DNA of 6,129 nt, from assembly GCA_900765125.1 (NCBI GenBank), contig CAAFQL010000350.1:1-6129 (forward strand), written 5' to 3'. The notes under the pieces were generated by a model. It had not been told where the DNA came from. It did not search any database and saw only the letters and a program-made list of their open reading frames with translations. The stretch comes from Oscillospiraceae bacterium. GTDB lineage: Bacteria > Bacillota > Clostridia > Oscillospirales > Ruminococcaceae. A program made the translations under genes and the position numbers. Shown one piece after another: positions 1 through 5,851 of this stretch. How positions within the stretch are numbered: the stretch's first letter is position 1; each line of letters opens with the position of its first letter.

Positions 1-203
1 CCCATAGAAGCAGCAAGAGCCGAAGCAGATATTTTCCACTGAGAAGAGCCGCCTTTTTTAAGAGAATACTTTATACTTCTGAAAATATATCCTGCATACC
101 GAAGCTGAAAAAAACCTGTTTTCAGCGTGAGAAATATTCCTGTTCCCAAAAGAAGAACAAGCAATCCTGCATTCCATATGTAACTGTTTATCCTTTCAAG
201 CAT
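1..203 (-). CDS. Sodium:alanine/amino-acid symporter (AGCS family), N-terminal fragment
   Basis: The minus strand reads from an ATG at 203-201 through 67 codons to the window edge with no stop. The fragment begins MLERINSYIWNAGLLVLLLG, continues with TGIFLTLKTGFFQLRY and ends ALAASMG. This is the usual start of alanine/glycine:cation symporters (AlsT/DagA, AGCS family): a short amphipathic lead, a first membrane helix (about residues 11-29), the TGxxxTxxxGFxQxRY segment, and the ALAA(T/S)xG stretch that precedes the conserved TGNI motif, which here would lie just outside the window. Family members are polytopic inner-membrane carriers of about 450-500 residues that import small neutral amino acids with Na+ or H+, so only about one seventh is visible. 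A GGGG on the minus strand (plus 213-216) is a modest Shine-Dalgarno. An in-frame stop lies upstream, which supports this start. It is divergent from the PH-domain operon. Substrate cannot be told from this fragment. Confidence 0.85.
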   Translation of the reverse strand, partial: MLERINSYIWNAGLLVLLLGTGIFLTLKTGFFQLRYAGYIFRSIKYSLKKGGSSQWKISASALAASM

Positions 204-257
204 AATATAAACCCCGCTTTTTCTGCGACATATTTCGCATTATATTTAATATATAAT

Positions 258-280
258 ATGACTATACAAAACAAAGTCAT
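258..280. repeat. Inverted repeat ATGACT-N11-AGTCAT, possible operator
   Basis: Perfect 6-bp arms, ATGACT at 258-263 and AGTCAT at 275-280, are separated by 11 bp (centre at 269). The element begins immediately after the plus-strand TATAAT (252-257) and covers the likely minus-strand -35 area, so a dimeric regulator bound here could affect both divergent genes. The 17-bp spacing between arm centres is longer than one helical turn, and in AT-rich DNA a 6-bp match can arise by chance. No regulator family is recognised from the half-site. Confidence 0.3.
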
Positions 281-314
281 CTTAGAACTTGTTATTAGAA
301 CAGGTTCTTATACC

Positions 315-320
315 AAGGAG
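315..320 (+). promoter_or_regulatory. Ribosome-binding site setting the start of the first PH-domain gene
   Basis: AAGGAG lies 10 nt before the ATG at 331. A longer reading from the TTG at 289 would add 14 residues, but that TTG has no Shine-Dalgarno sequence and its extension contains this ribosome site, so 331 is chosen. Confidence 0.8.
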
Positions 321-330
321 TGCCTTCAGT

Positions 331-780
331 ATGAATAAAAAATACACACCCCCACGCAGTGCTTACATAACTTTGTCTGTACTTGCTGTTACAATTTCAA
401 TCGTAATATTTATAGCAGCAGCAAGGATATTAGGTAATCAGATTTTATATACTGCGGCGGCAGTTCTGATAATTGCAGATATTATTTTTCTTATATATAT
501 TCCGATGTCGCTTAGGAAGATATATATTTATATAAACGAAAACTCAGTGATTTTAAAAAGTGGTATAATCATCTCAAATGAAAGACGTATTAACCAAACT
601 GCTCTTGAACTTGCATATATCATAAAAACACCATTTTCAAAACACACTGGTATCAACTTTACAGTGCTGTGCGTTTATGGCAAAAGGATTATACTGCCGT
701 TTCTCAGCATTAAAGATGCAGAAGAAATACTAAATATTGTAATGCAGCAGCATTGCAAGAAGAAAGGATCAGAATTATGA
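331..780 (+). CDS. Small membrane protein with one bacterial PH (bPH2/YdbS-like) domain
   Basis: This 149-aa protein begins MNKKYTPPRSAYITL. Two hydrophobic segments (about residues 11-33 and 37-58) form an N-terminal membrane hairpin. A basic turn (R62-K63) then leads into a beta-rich soluble domain, about residues 64-142, with the signature 'YINENSVILKSGIIISNERRI' region (exposed strand, K-S-G-I turn, then basic residues), a later 'LPF' strand and a C-terminal helix beginning KDAEEIL. This matches the layout of YdbS-type bPH2 proteins, which are usually about 150-160 residues and paired with a YdbT-type protein, as here. The tail is basic (HCKKKGSEL). The stop overlaps the next gene's start (ATGA, 777-780), implying translational coupling and probably one complex. 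In Bacillus subtilis ydbS-ydbT belong to the envelope-stress sigma-W regulon; that link is family knowledge, and no sigma-W-type promoter was recognised here. The biochemical role is unknown. Confidence 0.8.
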   Translation: MNKKYTPPRSAYITLSVLAVTISIVIFIAAARILGNQILYTAAAVLIIADIIFLIYIPMSLRKIYIYINENSVILKSGIIISNERRINQTALELAYIIKTPFSKHTGINFTVLCVYGKRIILPFLSIKDAEEILNIVMQQHCKKKGSEL

Positions 781-2156
781 AACATGAACATCCTGTAAAA
801 ATACTGCGGTACTGTGCGCTGAACCTGTGGCTGCTCTTATTTCCGCTTCTGCGTTCTATTACGCTCATACCATTTTCCCCTGACGCTATTGGAAACTGGC
901 TCCGTGGCGCATGGATGGATATTATAGTAATGCTGTTCATTTTCGGGCTTGCACTTCTCAGATGGCTCATGTGCCGGTTTTATTTGAACAAAGAATGTTT
1001 TATGTTAGTTCATGGGATAATCATGCAAAAACATATAGTCATTCCTTTTGACAAAATAACTGCTGTATCAGAGTCCGACATAAGGCTGCCATTTATCCTA
1101 AAACTTTCATTTTTTAAAATAGATACCGCCGCAGGAAAAGCATCAGGCAGCACAGTACTATGGCTAAGAGCAAAGGATTGCAGCGAATTTTCAGAGCTGA
1201 TACCCATTTGCAAAAAAGACAGACCATATCTTTTTTCTTACAGCATAAATCCATGGACAGTACTTCTATATTCTTTTTTATTTTCAAGCAGCATATCAGG
1301 TACACTATATATAGCTGCCTTTTTTATTGAAGCCGGAAATGCAGCAGGAGAGATCCTCACCGAACTGCACATTGCAAAAGCTTTAAGCGAAATGAGCAAT
1401 GCCGCAGCCTCTGTATTCCGTGCAGTACCTGAAATAATTATCCTTATACTCATAATATTGCTTTTCTGCCGCATTCTCTCATTTATTGTAAACCTTCTCA
1501 GCTGCTCAGGATTCCACACCCGTGTAAATAAAAAACACATCATGATATCATCCGGATTTTTTCCAAAGAAAAAGGTACACATATATCTACCGTCCATAGA
1601 ATGCGTTATTCTGAAACAGAGACTTCTGAGCAGACTTTCCCAAAAAGCATCTCTATTTATAACATATCCATCCTGTAGTAAAGACCGGCAAACACTACTC
1701 GTTCCTATTGTATCTGAAAGGCAGATGCACTCTTCTGTTTTGTTTAAAGGTCATAAAAGCAAATCTTTTTCAAGTCAAAAGGCACTGTGGTGTTTCCTAT
1801 GGCAGCCATTTACTATTATAAGTATTATTCTTGGGCTGCTGCTTATCATATCATACACAAAGCCATATGCCTGTGAAATACTGTTTCCATTATCAGGAAT
1901 AGCTCTTGTTCCTGCAGCGGCTCTTTTGCTGGTAAGACTTATATCATTTCGCATACAATTCGCATCTCAAGATGATAAAAGCATAACTCTTTGCTACAGC
2001 AAGGGCCTTTCATTTTTTACGTTAAACGCAGATAAAGAAAATATTGCTGTTATAAAAATTACAAGAACTCCGGCAGCAATAAAACATCACTACTTTAACG
2101 CCATAGTACATCTAAAAGGTGGTCAAACAGCAGTGCTCCGTGGGATCTCAAAATAA
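777..2156 (+). CDS. Multi-spanning membrane protein with repeated bPH2 domains (YdbT-like)
   Basis: This 459-aa protein starts at ATG 777, with AAAGGA at 763-768 eight nt upstream; a TTG eight codons earlier is less likely. Layout: two N-terminal hydrophobic segments (about 13-32 and 45-66), a first bPH2 domain (about 67-145, with 'FMLVHGIIMQKHIVIPFDKI'), two more membrane segments (about 160-184 and 217-241), a second bPH2 domain (about 243-318, with 'HIMISSGFFPKKKVHIYLPS'), a third membrane pair (about 337-360 and 365-389), then a third bPH2-like unit (about 390-456, with 'SITLCYSKGLSFFTLNADKE'). Three cycles of membrane hairpin plus bPH2 is the YdbT arrangement. The third domain ends early ('TAVLRGISK'), without the helix usual at the end of a bPH2 unit, so the protein is a little shorter than the roughly 490-residue YdbT as I remember it. 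It is coupled to the upstream one-domain partner and followed at once by a terminator, so the operon probably has only these two genes. A role in envelope stress or antimicrobial tolerance is inference from YdbST of Bacillus. Confidence 0.78.
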   Translation: MKHEHPVKILRYCALNLWLLLFPLLRSITLIPFSPDAIGNWLRGAWMDIIVMLFIFGLALLRWLMCRFYLNKECFMLVHGIIMQKHIVIPFDKITAVSESDIRLPFILKLSFFKIDTAAGKASGSTVLWLRAKDCSEFSELIPICKKDRPYLFSYSINPWTVLLYSFLFSSSISGTLYIAAFFIEAGNAAGEILTELHIAKALSEMSNAAASVFRAVPEIIILILIILLFCRILSFIVNLLSCSGFHTRVNKKHIMISSGFFPKKKVHIYLPSIECVILKQRLLSRLSQKASLFITYPSCSKDRQTLLVPIVSERQMHSSVLFKGHKSKSFSSQKALWCFLWQPFTIISIILGLLLIISYTKPYACEILFPLSGIALVPAAALLLVRLISFRIQFASQDDKSITLCYSKGLSFFTLNADKENIAVIKITRTPAAIKHHYFNAIVHLKGGQTAVLRGISK

Positions 2157-2160
2157 TAAT

Positions 2161-2200
2161 AAACGCAGAAGCTGCGGAAAACCCGGATGCTTCTGCGTTT
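2161..2200. terminator. Bidirectional intrinsic terminator between convergent genes
   Basis: A perfect 12-bp stem pairs AAACGCAGAAGC (2161-2172) with GCTTCTGCGTTT (2189-2200); the 16-nt interior can add a CGG/CCG mini-stem. On the plus strand it is followed by GTTTCTTGTTT, a fair U-rich tail, and it starts 5 nt after the stop of the second PH-domain gene. On the minus strand it is followed by ATTATTATTTT, so it can also end the facing 87-aa gene, whose stop is 24 nt before the stem. Confidence 0.9.
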
Positions 2201-2223
2201 GTTTCTTGTTTAGTAAAAAAAGT

Positions 2224-2487
2224 TTATTTGCTGTTGACAATGCAGGATCTTTCACCATTTGCAATGCTGGTGGAGATCTGAGTCAGAAGATGCTGTGCCT
2301 CACTGTATGTACTGAACTTATCTATGGCTATCTGCTTTCTTGCACCTTTGGCATCCTCACCATAATAAGCTGCAACAACATATTTTACAGCTGCACCTGT
2401 TCCAAGCTCATCAATAGTGATCGCAGAAGAAGTCGTAGTATTCACTATCCTCTTTGCCATTCCGTTTTCCTTTACAATTATATACAT
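2224..2487 (-). CDS. Hypothetical 87-aa protein, family not recognised
   Basis: It reads MYIIVKENGMAKRIVNTTTS at the N-terminus and ends ANGERSCIVNSK. The start at 2487 is set by AAAGGAG (plus 2496-2502) 8 nt upstream; a second Met at residue 10 lacks such a site. It has no signal peptide or membrane segment. The sequence suggests a small soluble alpha/beta fold: beta-prone residues 31-43 ('AAVKYVVAAYYG'), a basic segment around residues 47-56 ('KGARKQIAIDKF'), and a helix at about 59-76 ('TYSEAQHLLTQISTSIAN'). There is one cysteine (C82). Coding evidence is good: a clean ribosome site, a near-consensus sigma-A promoter and a terminator on the far side. It is a single-gene unit, convergent with the PH-domain operon and divergent from sipL-spoIVA. 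I do not recognise a family and assign no function; its position next to sporulation genes is not by itself evidence of a sporulation role, and its promoter looks vegetative. Confidence 0.8.
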   Translation of the reverse strand: MYIIVKENGMAKRIVNTTTSSAITIDELGTGAAVKYVVAAYYGEDAKGARKQIAIDKFSTYSEAQHLLTQISTSIANGERSCIVNSK

Positions 2488-2495
2488 AGTATACG

Positions 2496-2502
2496 CTCCT
2501 TT
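2496..2502 (-). promoter_or_regulatory. Ribosome-binding site of the 87-aa gene
   Basis: AAAGGAG on the minus strand, 8 nt before the ATG at 2487-2485. It favours that start over the internal Met at codon 10. Confidence 0.8.
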
Positions 2503-2519
2503 TAATAAGTATTATTTTT

Positions 2520-2548
2520 ATTATAACATAATTCTACACGTTTTTCAA
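2520..2548 (-). promoter_or_regulatory. Near-consensus sigma-A promoter driving the 87-aa gene
   Basis: On the minus strand TTGAAA (plus 2543-2548) is followed after exactly 17 bp by TATAAT (plus 2520-2525). Only one base of the -35 departs from the vegetative consensus. Transcription would start near 2513, giving a leader of about 25 nt that contains the ribosome site. This is the strongest promoter visible in the window. Confidence 0.85.
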
Positions 2549-2633
2549 TAATTTAAATAAATTTCTCGCTTAACTTTAATATTTTTTTAGTCATTTGCTC
2601 TTTATAATAAAAAGCCTATGTATTTGTTTTCAG

Positions 2634-2662
2634 GTCTATGTCCTCAAAAAGCCGCATATACT
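2634..2662 (+). promoter_or_regulatory. Candidate sigma-E (mother-cell) promoter for sipL-spoIVA
   Basis: CATATACT (2655-2662) matches the sigma-E -10 consensus CATACAHT at 7 of 8 positions as I recall it. Fourteen bp upstream GTCTATG (2634-2640) matches the -35 KMATATT at only about 4 of 7. Start would be near 2669, leaving a short leader carrying the AAGGAGG at 2681. sipL and spoIVA are sigma-E genes in characterised spore formers, which makes the placement reasonable, but the -35 is weak. A vegetative-type TATAAT at 2603-2608 has no -35 partner. Confidence 0.35.
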
Positions 2663-2680
2663 TAACAAAAAGCAATGTAC

Positions 2681-2687
2681 AAGGAGG
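2681..2687 (+). promoter_or_regulatory. Strong ribosome-binding site of the sipL-like gene
   Basis: AAGGAGG, 7 nt ahead of the ATG at 2695. It decides against the in-frame ATG at 2638, which would add 19 residues not typical of the family, has no Shine-Dalgarno site and would lie upstream of or within the candidate promoter. Confidence 0.88.
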
Positions 2688-2694
2688 AAACCAA

Positions 2695-4257
2695 ATGGAA
2701 TGCAAAGTTTGCACTGAATGTTTACCGGTAACAGAAATTATCCTTGACGAAGTACAGGAACAGGACTTCACACAGAGCCTTGTGCTGCCTGATTATGACC
2801 CTGAGATTTTTCGTGTGATATGCTGTACGGCCGCCGCTTCTGTTACTGATTATAATTTATCGGGAGGAAAGCTTAGCTATGAACTCAGCGTACTTATACG
2901 TGTTATCTATTGCAGCGAGGATAGTCCTGCACTTCACTGTGTTTCGCAAAATGCAGTCTACAGCAAAACTACTGATGTACCCGAAGGCTGCGACAGAGCC
3001 GTATACTTCCACGTAAAAACCGATTACCAGAATTGTCGTGCTACAGGAAAGCGTCGGCTGGACGTTCGTGGAGCTGTTTCAATAAGAACAAGAGTCAGTG
3101 CAGAACGTATGCAGGAGGTCATCTGCGATATAGGGAACGGCGACGGCTGTGATAATGCAGGACTTCAATTACAGCAAAAATCTGTCACAGCAGTTTCTGA
3201 AATGAAGAGAACATCAAGAAATATAACTCTTTCTGAGGACGTTGATCTTGGCACATCAAAGCCCCCTGTTGAAGCTATTCTCAGATGCAGTGCACGTGCA
3301 GTTCAGGGAGAATGCAGTGTTATTGCAGGGAAACTCGTTCTGCGTGGTGAAATAATTGCAGATATACTCTACCGTTCAGGAAGCAGTGATGATTCTTCTG
3401 TACAGTCTATGCACCTTTCAATATGCCCCTACAGTCAGATAATTGATCTGGAAGGCATAGATGAAACCTTCTCAGGAATAGCAGACGCTCAAATGATAAG
3501 CTTTGAAGCAAAACCATCCGGCAACGATATGCGTACTCTTTCCTGTACTGCCGAGGTTCGCCTGATGTGTACCGCCTGTAAATCAAGAACCGTACCCATT
3601 GTAACAGATGCATATTCCACAAGAGCCGGCTGCGTCTGCGAATCTGAAAATCTGAAAATCTCCTCAGTTCCCGTTTCTATCTCTGAAACATTTACTTGCA
3701 GTGCAGCTATAGGCAGCGGAGAAAATGCACCTGAACTGATACATGACCTGCACTGTCATATGAAAAATGTCAGCATAACCCCCATTGCTCAGCAAGGAAA
3801 GATACGTGTGTGCGGTATGCTGTGTGCAAGCGTTCTTACCGGAAATTCAGATGGTTCTTCATCACTTCTTGAACGTGAGGAAGCTTTTGAAGAGCTTTTA
3901 CCAGTAAGTATACGTGCAGATGAAATGCTCGTATTTGCTGCGGCAGAGCCTTTGGATTCATCTTACCATCTTGGTGCAGACGGAAGCCTTTCCATAAAAT
4001 GCAGCGTGAAATTATGCGGTATGGCTTACCCTGTAACCAATACAACAGGAGTTACGGGAATAAATCTAAATTCTGAAAATGCCCCTGTCTGTGACAGAGA
4101 CTGTGCATTAAGGCTTTACTACGGAACAGCAGGCGAACATATATGGGATATTGCAAAAAAATGCAGCACAAAGGTTTCCGCCATTATGGAAGAAAATGGC
4201 CTCACAGGAGATGTTCTCACAAAATCGGAAATGCTGCTCATTCCCATTGTATACTGA
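2695..4257 (+). CDS. sipL: SipL-like spore-coat tethering protein (DUF3794 repeats plus LysM)
   Basis: This 520-aa protein has no signal peptide or membrane segment, as expected of a mother-cell cytosolic protein that assembles on the forespore surface. Three DUF3794-type beta-rich repeats can be followed at about 25-140, 180-300 and 322-448; they share the pattern 'VxxGxLxVxGxI...Y' and a following 'F' strand, for example 'VIAGKLVLRGEIIADILYRS' (209-228). A LysM-like domain closes the protein (about 472-517, 'LRLYYGTAGEHIWDIAKKC' to 'LLIPI'). This order and length match SipL of Clostridioides difficile, which binds SpoIVA through its LysM domain and is needed for the coat to stick to the spore. 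Direct linkage to spoIVA 16 nt downstream strengthens the call. Oddities: about 28 cysteines (over 5% of residues), including C3-x2-C6-x2-C9 at the N-terminus, CTAC at 292-295 and CVC at 313-315. A generic DUF3794/LysM coat protein is the alternative. Confidence 0.85.
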   Translation: MECKVCTECLPVTEIILDEVQEQDFTQSLVLPDYDPEIFRVICCTAAASVTDYNLSGGKLSYELSVLIRVIYCSEDSPALHCVSQNAVYSKTTDVPEGCDRAVYFHVKTDYQNCRATGKRRLDVRGAVSIRTRVSAERMQEVICDIGNGDGCDNAGLQLQQKSVTAVSEMKRTSRNITLSEDVDLGTSKPPVEAILRCSARAVQGECSVIAGKLVLRGEIIADILYRSGSSDDSSVQSMHLSICPYSQIIDLEGIDETFSGIADAQMISFEAKPSGNDMRTLSCTAEVRLMCTACKSRTVPIVTDAYSTRAGCVCESENLKISSVPVSISETFTCSAAIGSGENAPELIHDLHCHMKNVSITPIAQQGKIRVCGMLCASVLTGNSDGSSSLLEREEAFEELLPVSIRADEMLVFAAAEPLDSSYHLGADGSLSIKCSVKLCGMAYPVTNTTGVTGINLNSENAPVCDRDCALRLYYGTAGEHIWDIAKKCSTKVSAIMEENGLTGDVLTKSEMLLIPIVY

Positions 4258-4262
4258 GGAGG
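4257..4262 (+). promoter_or_regulatory. Ribosome-binding site of spoIVA, touching the sipL stop
   Basis: AGGAGG lies 11 nt before the ATG at 4274, slightly long spacing. Its first base is the last base of the sipL stop TGA (4255-4257), so ribosomes ending sipL sit on this site, which suggests coupled translation of the two partners. No in-frame ATG lies between this site and 4274. Confidence 0.75.
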
Positions 4263-4273
4263 TGTATGAATTT

Positions 4274-5749
4274 ATGAAGAATGATTTCTATGAGGATATT
4301 GCAAAACGTACAGGAGGAGATATTTATATAGGTGTTGTCGGTCCTGTACGCACGGGAAAATCCACATTTATAACACAGCTTATGAAAAAGCTGGTAATAC
4401 CAAACATATCCGATGAAAGCAGAAAAGAACGTGCGGCGCTGGAGCTTCCTCAATCAGCAGGAGGAAAAACAATACAAACCTCCGAACCGAAATTCATTCC
4501 GGAGGAAGCCGTTGAGATAACTCTTAAAGACAGAATACATCTTCGTGTAAGAGCCGTAGACTGTGTAGGATACATAGTGCCGGACGCTTTAGGTTATATG
4601 GAGGAAAACGCACCTCGAATGGTGAAAACTCCGTGGTTTGACGAGGCAGTACCATTCGGCATGGCGGCGGAGGTCGGTACTCAAAAGGTTATCACGGATC
4701 ATTCCACTGTGGGAGTTGTTGTAACCACTGATGGCAGTATCACAGATATTCCACGAAATCAGTATGAGGAATGTGAAGAGCGTGTTGTAAATGAGCTCAG
4801 AGAGATAAATAAGCCTTTTGTTATACTTCTGAATTCCACTGATCCAAAGGGAAATACAGCACAGGAGCTTGCGGAAAAACTGAAGAAAAAATATAAAGCT
4901 GCTGTCATTCCTGTATGCTGCCCTGACCTTTCCGACGAAGATATAAAAGAAATACTAATGGAGCTTCTGTATTCCTTTCCAATACGTGAAGTGCAGATAT
5001 GTACTGCTGGCTGGCTGAGTGGTCTTGACTGCACGCACTGGCTTCGTGAAGCTGTATTTTCCTCAATACGTCAAACAGCAAAGGAAATGATCGCTGTACG
5101 TGATATTAAGGCATTTGAAAAACTGCCTGAACTTTGTGAGCATATAACAAACGTATCGTTTATTGATACTGATCTCGGCACTGGTTCGGCTAAAGTTTCA
5201 GTTACAGTTTCACCATCGCTGTTTTATACTATACTGGGAGAGAAAACAGGTTTAGAGCTTCATTCAGACGGTGAGCTTATGAGCATTCTCACAGAGCTTT
5301 GCGAGATAAAGAAGAAATATCTCCGCTTTGCACCCGCTCTTGAAGAGGCTATGTCCACAGGATATGGAATCGTAATGCCGGAGCTTTCAGAACTGTCTCT
5401 TGAAGAACCAGAAATAATAAAGCAAGGCGGAAAATACGGCGTAAGGCTGAAGGCATCTGCTCCGTCAATTCATCTTATGAAAGCTACTATAAACACAGCT
5501 GTAAGTCCTATTGTGGGTACAGAAAAGCAGAGTGAAGAACTTATAATGTATTTGCTTGACGGATTCGAGGAAGACAGTACCAAGATATGGACATCAAATA
5601 TTTTCGGAAAATCTCTTCATGAGCTTGTAGGTGAAGGACTGCGCAGCAAGCTTGGAAAAATGCCAATAGGCGCAAGGATGAAACTACAGGAAACACTTGA
5701 GCGTGTTATAAACGAGGGCTGCGGAGGACTTATTTGTTTTATTTTGTAA
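4274..5749 (+). CDS. spoIVA: SpoIVA, spore coat morphogenetic ATPase
   Basis: This 491-aa protein has essentially the same length as Bacillus subtilis SpoIVA (492) and opens with the family signature 'DIAKRTGGDIYIGVVGPVRT'. SpoIVA binds and hydrolyses ATP to polymerise into the basement layer of the spore coat on the outer forespore membrane. The ATPase domain (about 1-235) shows Walker A G23-P-V-R-T-G-K29-S-T31, the switch/sensor segment 'GKTIQTSEPKF' (64-74), a Walker-B-like 'RAVDCVGY' (93-100) with D96, and 'GVVVTTDGSITDIPR' (147-161). The middle domain is more divergent. The C-terminal part is highly conserved ('EPEIIKQGGKYGVRLKASAP', 'IVGTEKQSEEL', 'ETLERVINEGCGGLI' and the hydrophobic end). 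Start 4274 fits the family N-terminus; an open extension back to 4151 lies inside sipL and is rejected. Oddities: ten cysteines, whereas I recall one in B. subtilis, and Ser70 where B. subtilis has a second sensor threonine. Probably sigma-E controlled with sipL. Confidence 0.97.
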   Translation: MKNDFYEDIAKRTGGDIYIGVVGPVRTGKSTFITQLMKKLVIPNISDESRKERAALELPQSAGGKTIQTSEPKFIPEEAVEITLKDRIHLRVRAVDCVGYIVPDALGYMEENAPRMVKTPWFDEAVPFGMAAEVGTQKVITDHSTVGVVVTTDGSITDIPRNQYEECEERVVNELREINKPFVILLNSTDPKGNTAQELAEKLKKKYKAAVIPVCCPDLSDEDIKEILMELLYSFPIREVQICTAGWLSGLDCTHWLREAVFSSIRQTAKEMIAVRDIKAFEKLPELCEHITNVSFIDTDLGTGSAKVSVTVSPSLFYTILGEKTGLELHSDGELMSILTELCEIKKKYLRFAPALEEAMSTGYGIVMPELSELSLEEPEIIKQGGKYGVRLKASAPSIHLMKATINTAVSPIVGTEKQSEELIMYLLDGFEEDSTKIWTSNIFGKSLHELVGEGLRSKLGKMPIGARMKLQETLERVINEGCGGLICFIL

Positions 5750-5795
5750 GCTTAATATGTCAGTACCTGAATGCATCATAATAATTATAACTAAA

Positions 5796-5825
5796 AAGGC
5801 TATTGCAGCATAATGCAATAGCCTT
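5796..5825. terminator. Intrinsic terminator between spoIVA and the XRE regulator
   Basis: A perfect 12-bp stem pairs AAGGCTATTGCA (5796-5807) with TGCAATAGCCTT (5814-5825) around a 6-nt loop. On the minus strand the stem is followed by a T-rich run (CCTTTTTAG), a classic terminator for the XRE gene ending at 5852. On the plus strand the tail is only A/T-mixed (AAATAATATATTT), so termination of the sipL-spoIVA transcript is likely but less textbook. Confidence 0.85.
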
Positions 5826-5851
5826 AAATAATATATTTAACTTATTTTTCA

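Larger units (their letters stand above)
204..330. promoter_or_regulatory. Divergent intergenic promoter region between symporter and PH-domain operon
   Basis: This 127-bp AT-rich gap separates the two divergent start codons and must hold promoters for both. On the plus strand a perfect TATAAT lies at 252-257, but no good -35 sits 16-18 bp upstream. On the minus strand a perfect TATAAT (plus 239-244) has a TTGTAT-like element (plus 264-269) at 19 bp, a longer spacer than ideal; a TTGTTT (plus 269-274) and TATTAA (plus 246-251) pair at 17 bp is an alternative. The exact start sites are therefore uncertain. Two dyads lie in the same gap and are listed separately. Confidence 0.45.

Noticed and set aside
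284..308. LexA/SOS box
   Set aside because: GAAC and GTTC half-sites are present but separated by 2 bp instead of the 4 bp of the Gram-positive box, and the flanking genes are not SOS genes.
1010..1597. Three minus-strand ORFs opposite the YdbT-like gene
   Set aside because: No ribosome sites or recognisable domains; the plus strand there encodes a continuous membrane/PH-domain protein.
2119..2505. Plus-strand ORF of 128 codons across the terminator and the small gene
   Set aside because: It is antisense to the 87-aa gene, crosses a strong terminator, is rich in Cys and Ser as typical of a shadow frame, and has no ribosome site.
4151..4273. In-frame open extension of spoIVA upstream of 4274 (41 residues)
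   Set aside because: It lies inside the sipL LysM coding region, upstream of the AGGAGG site, and does not resemble the conserved SpoIVA N-terminus, which begins at 4274.
4759..5034. Minus-strand ORF opposite spoIVA
   Set aside because: It is a serine-rich antisense shadow of a highly conserved coding region, with no ribosome site.
5757..5813. An 18-codon ORF after spoIVA, considered as a small partner such as SpoVM
   Set aside because: It has no ribosome site, runs into the terminator stem, contains a run of isoleucines from AT-rich DNA and does not look like the amphipathic SpoVM peptide.
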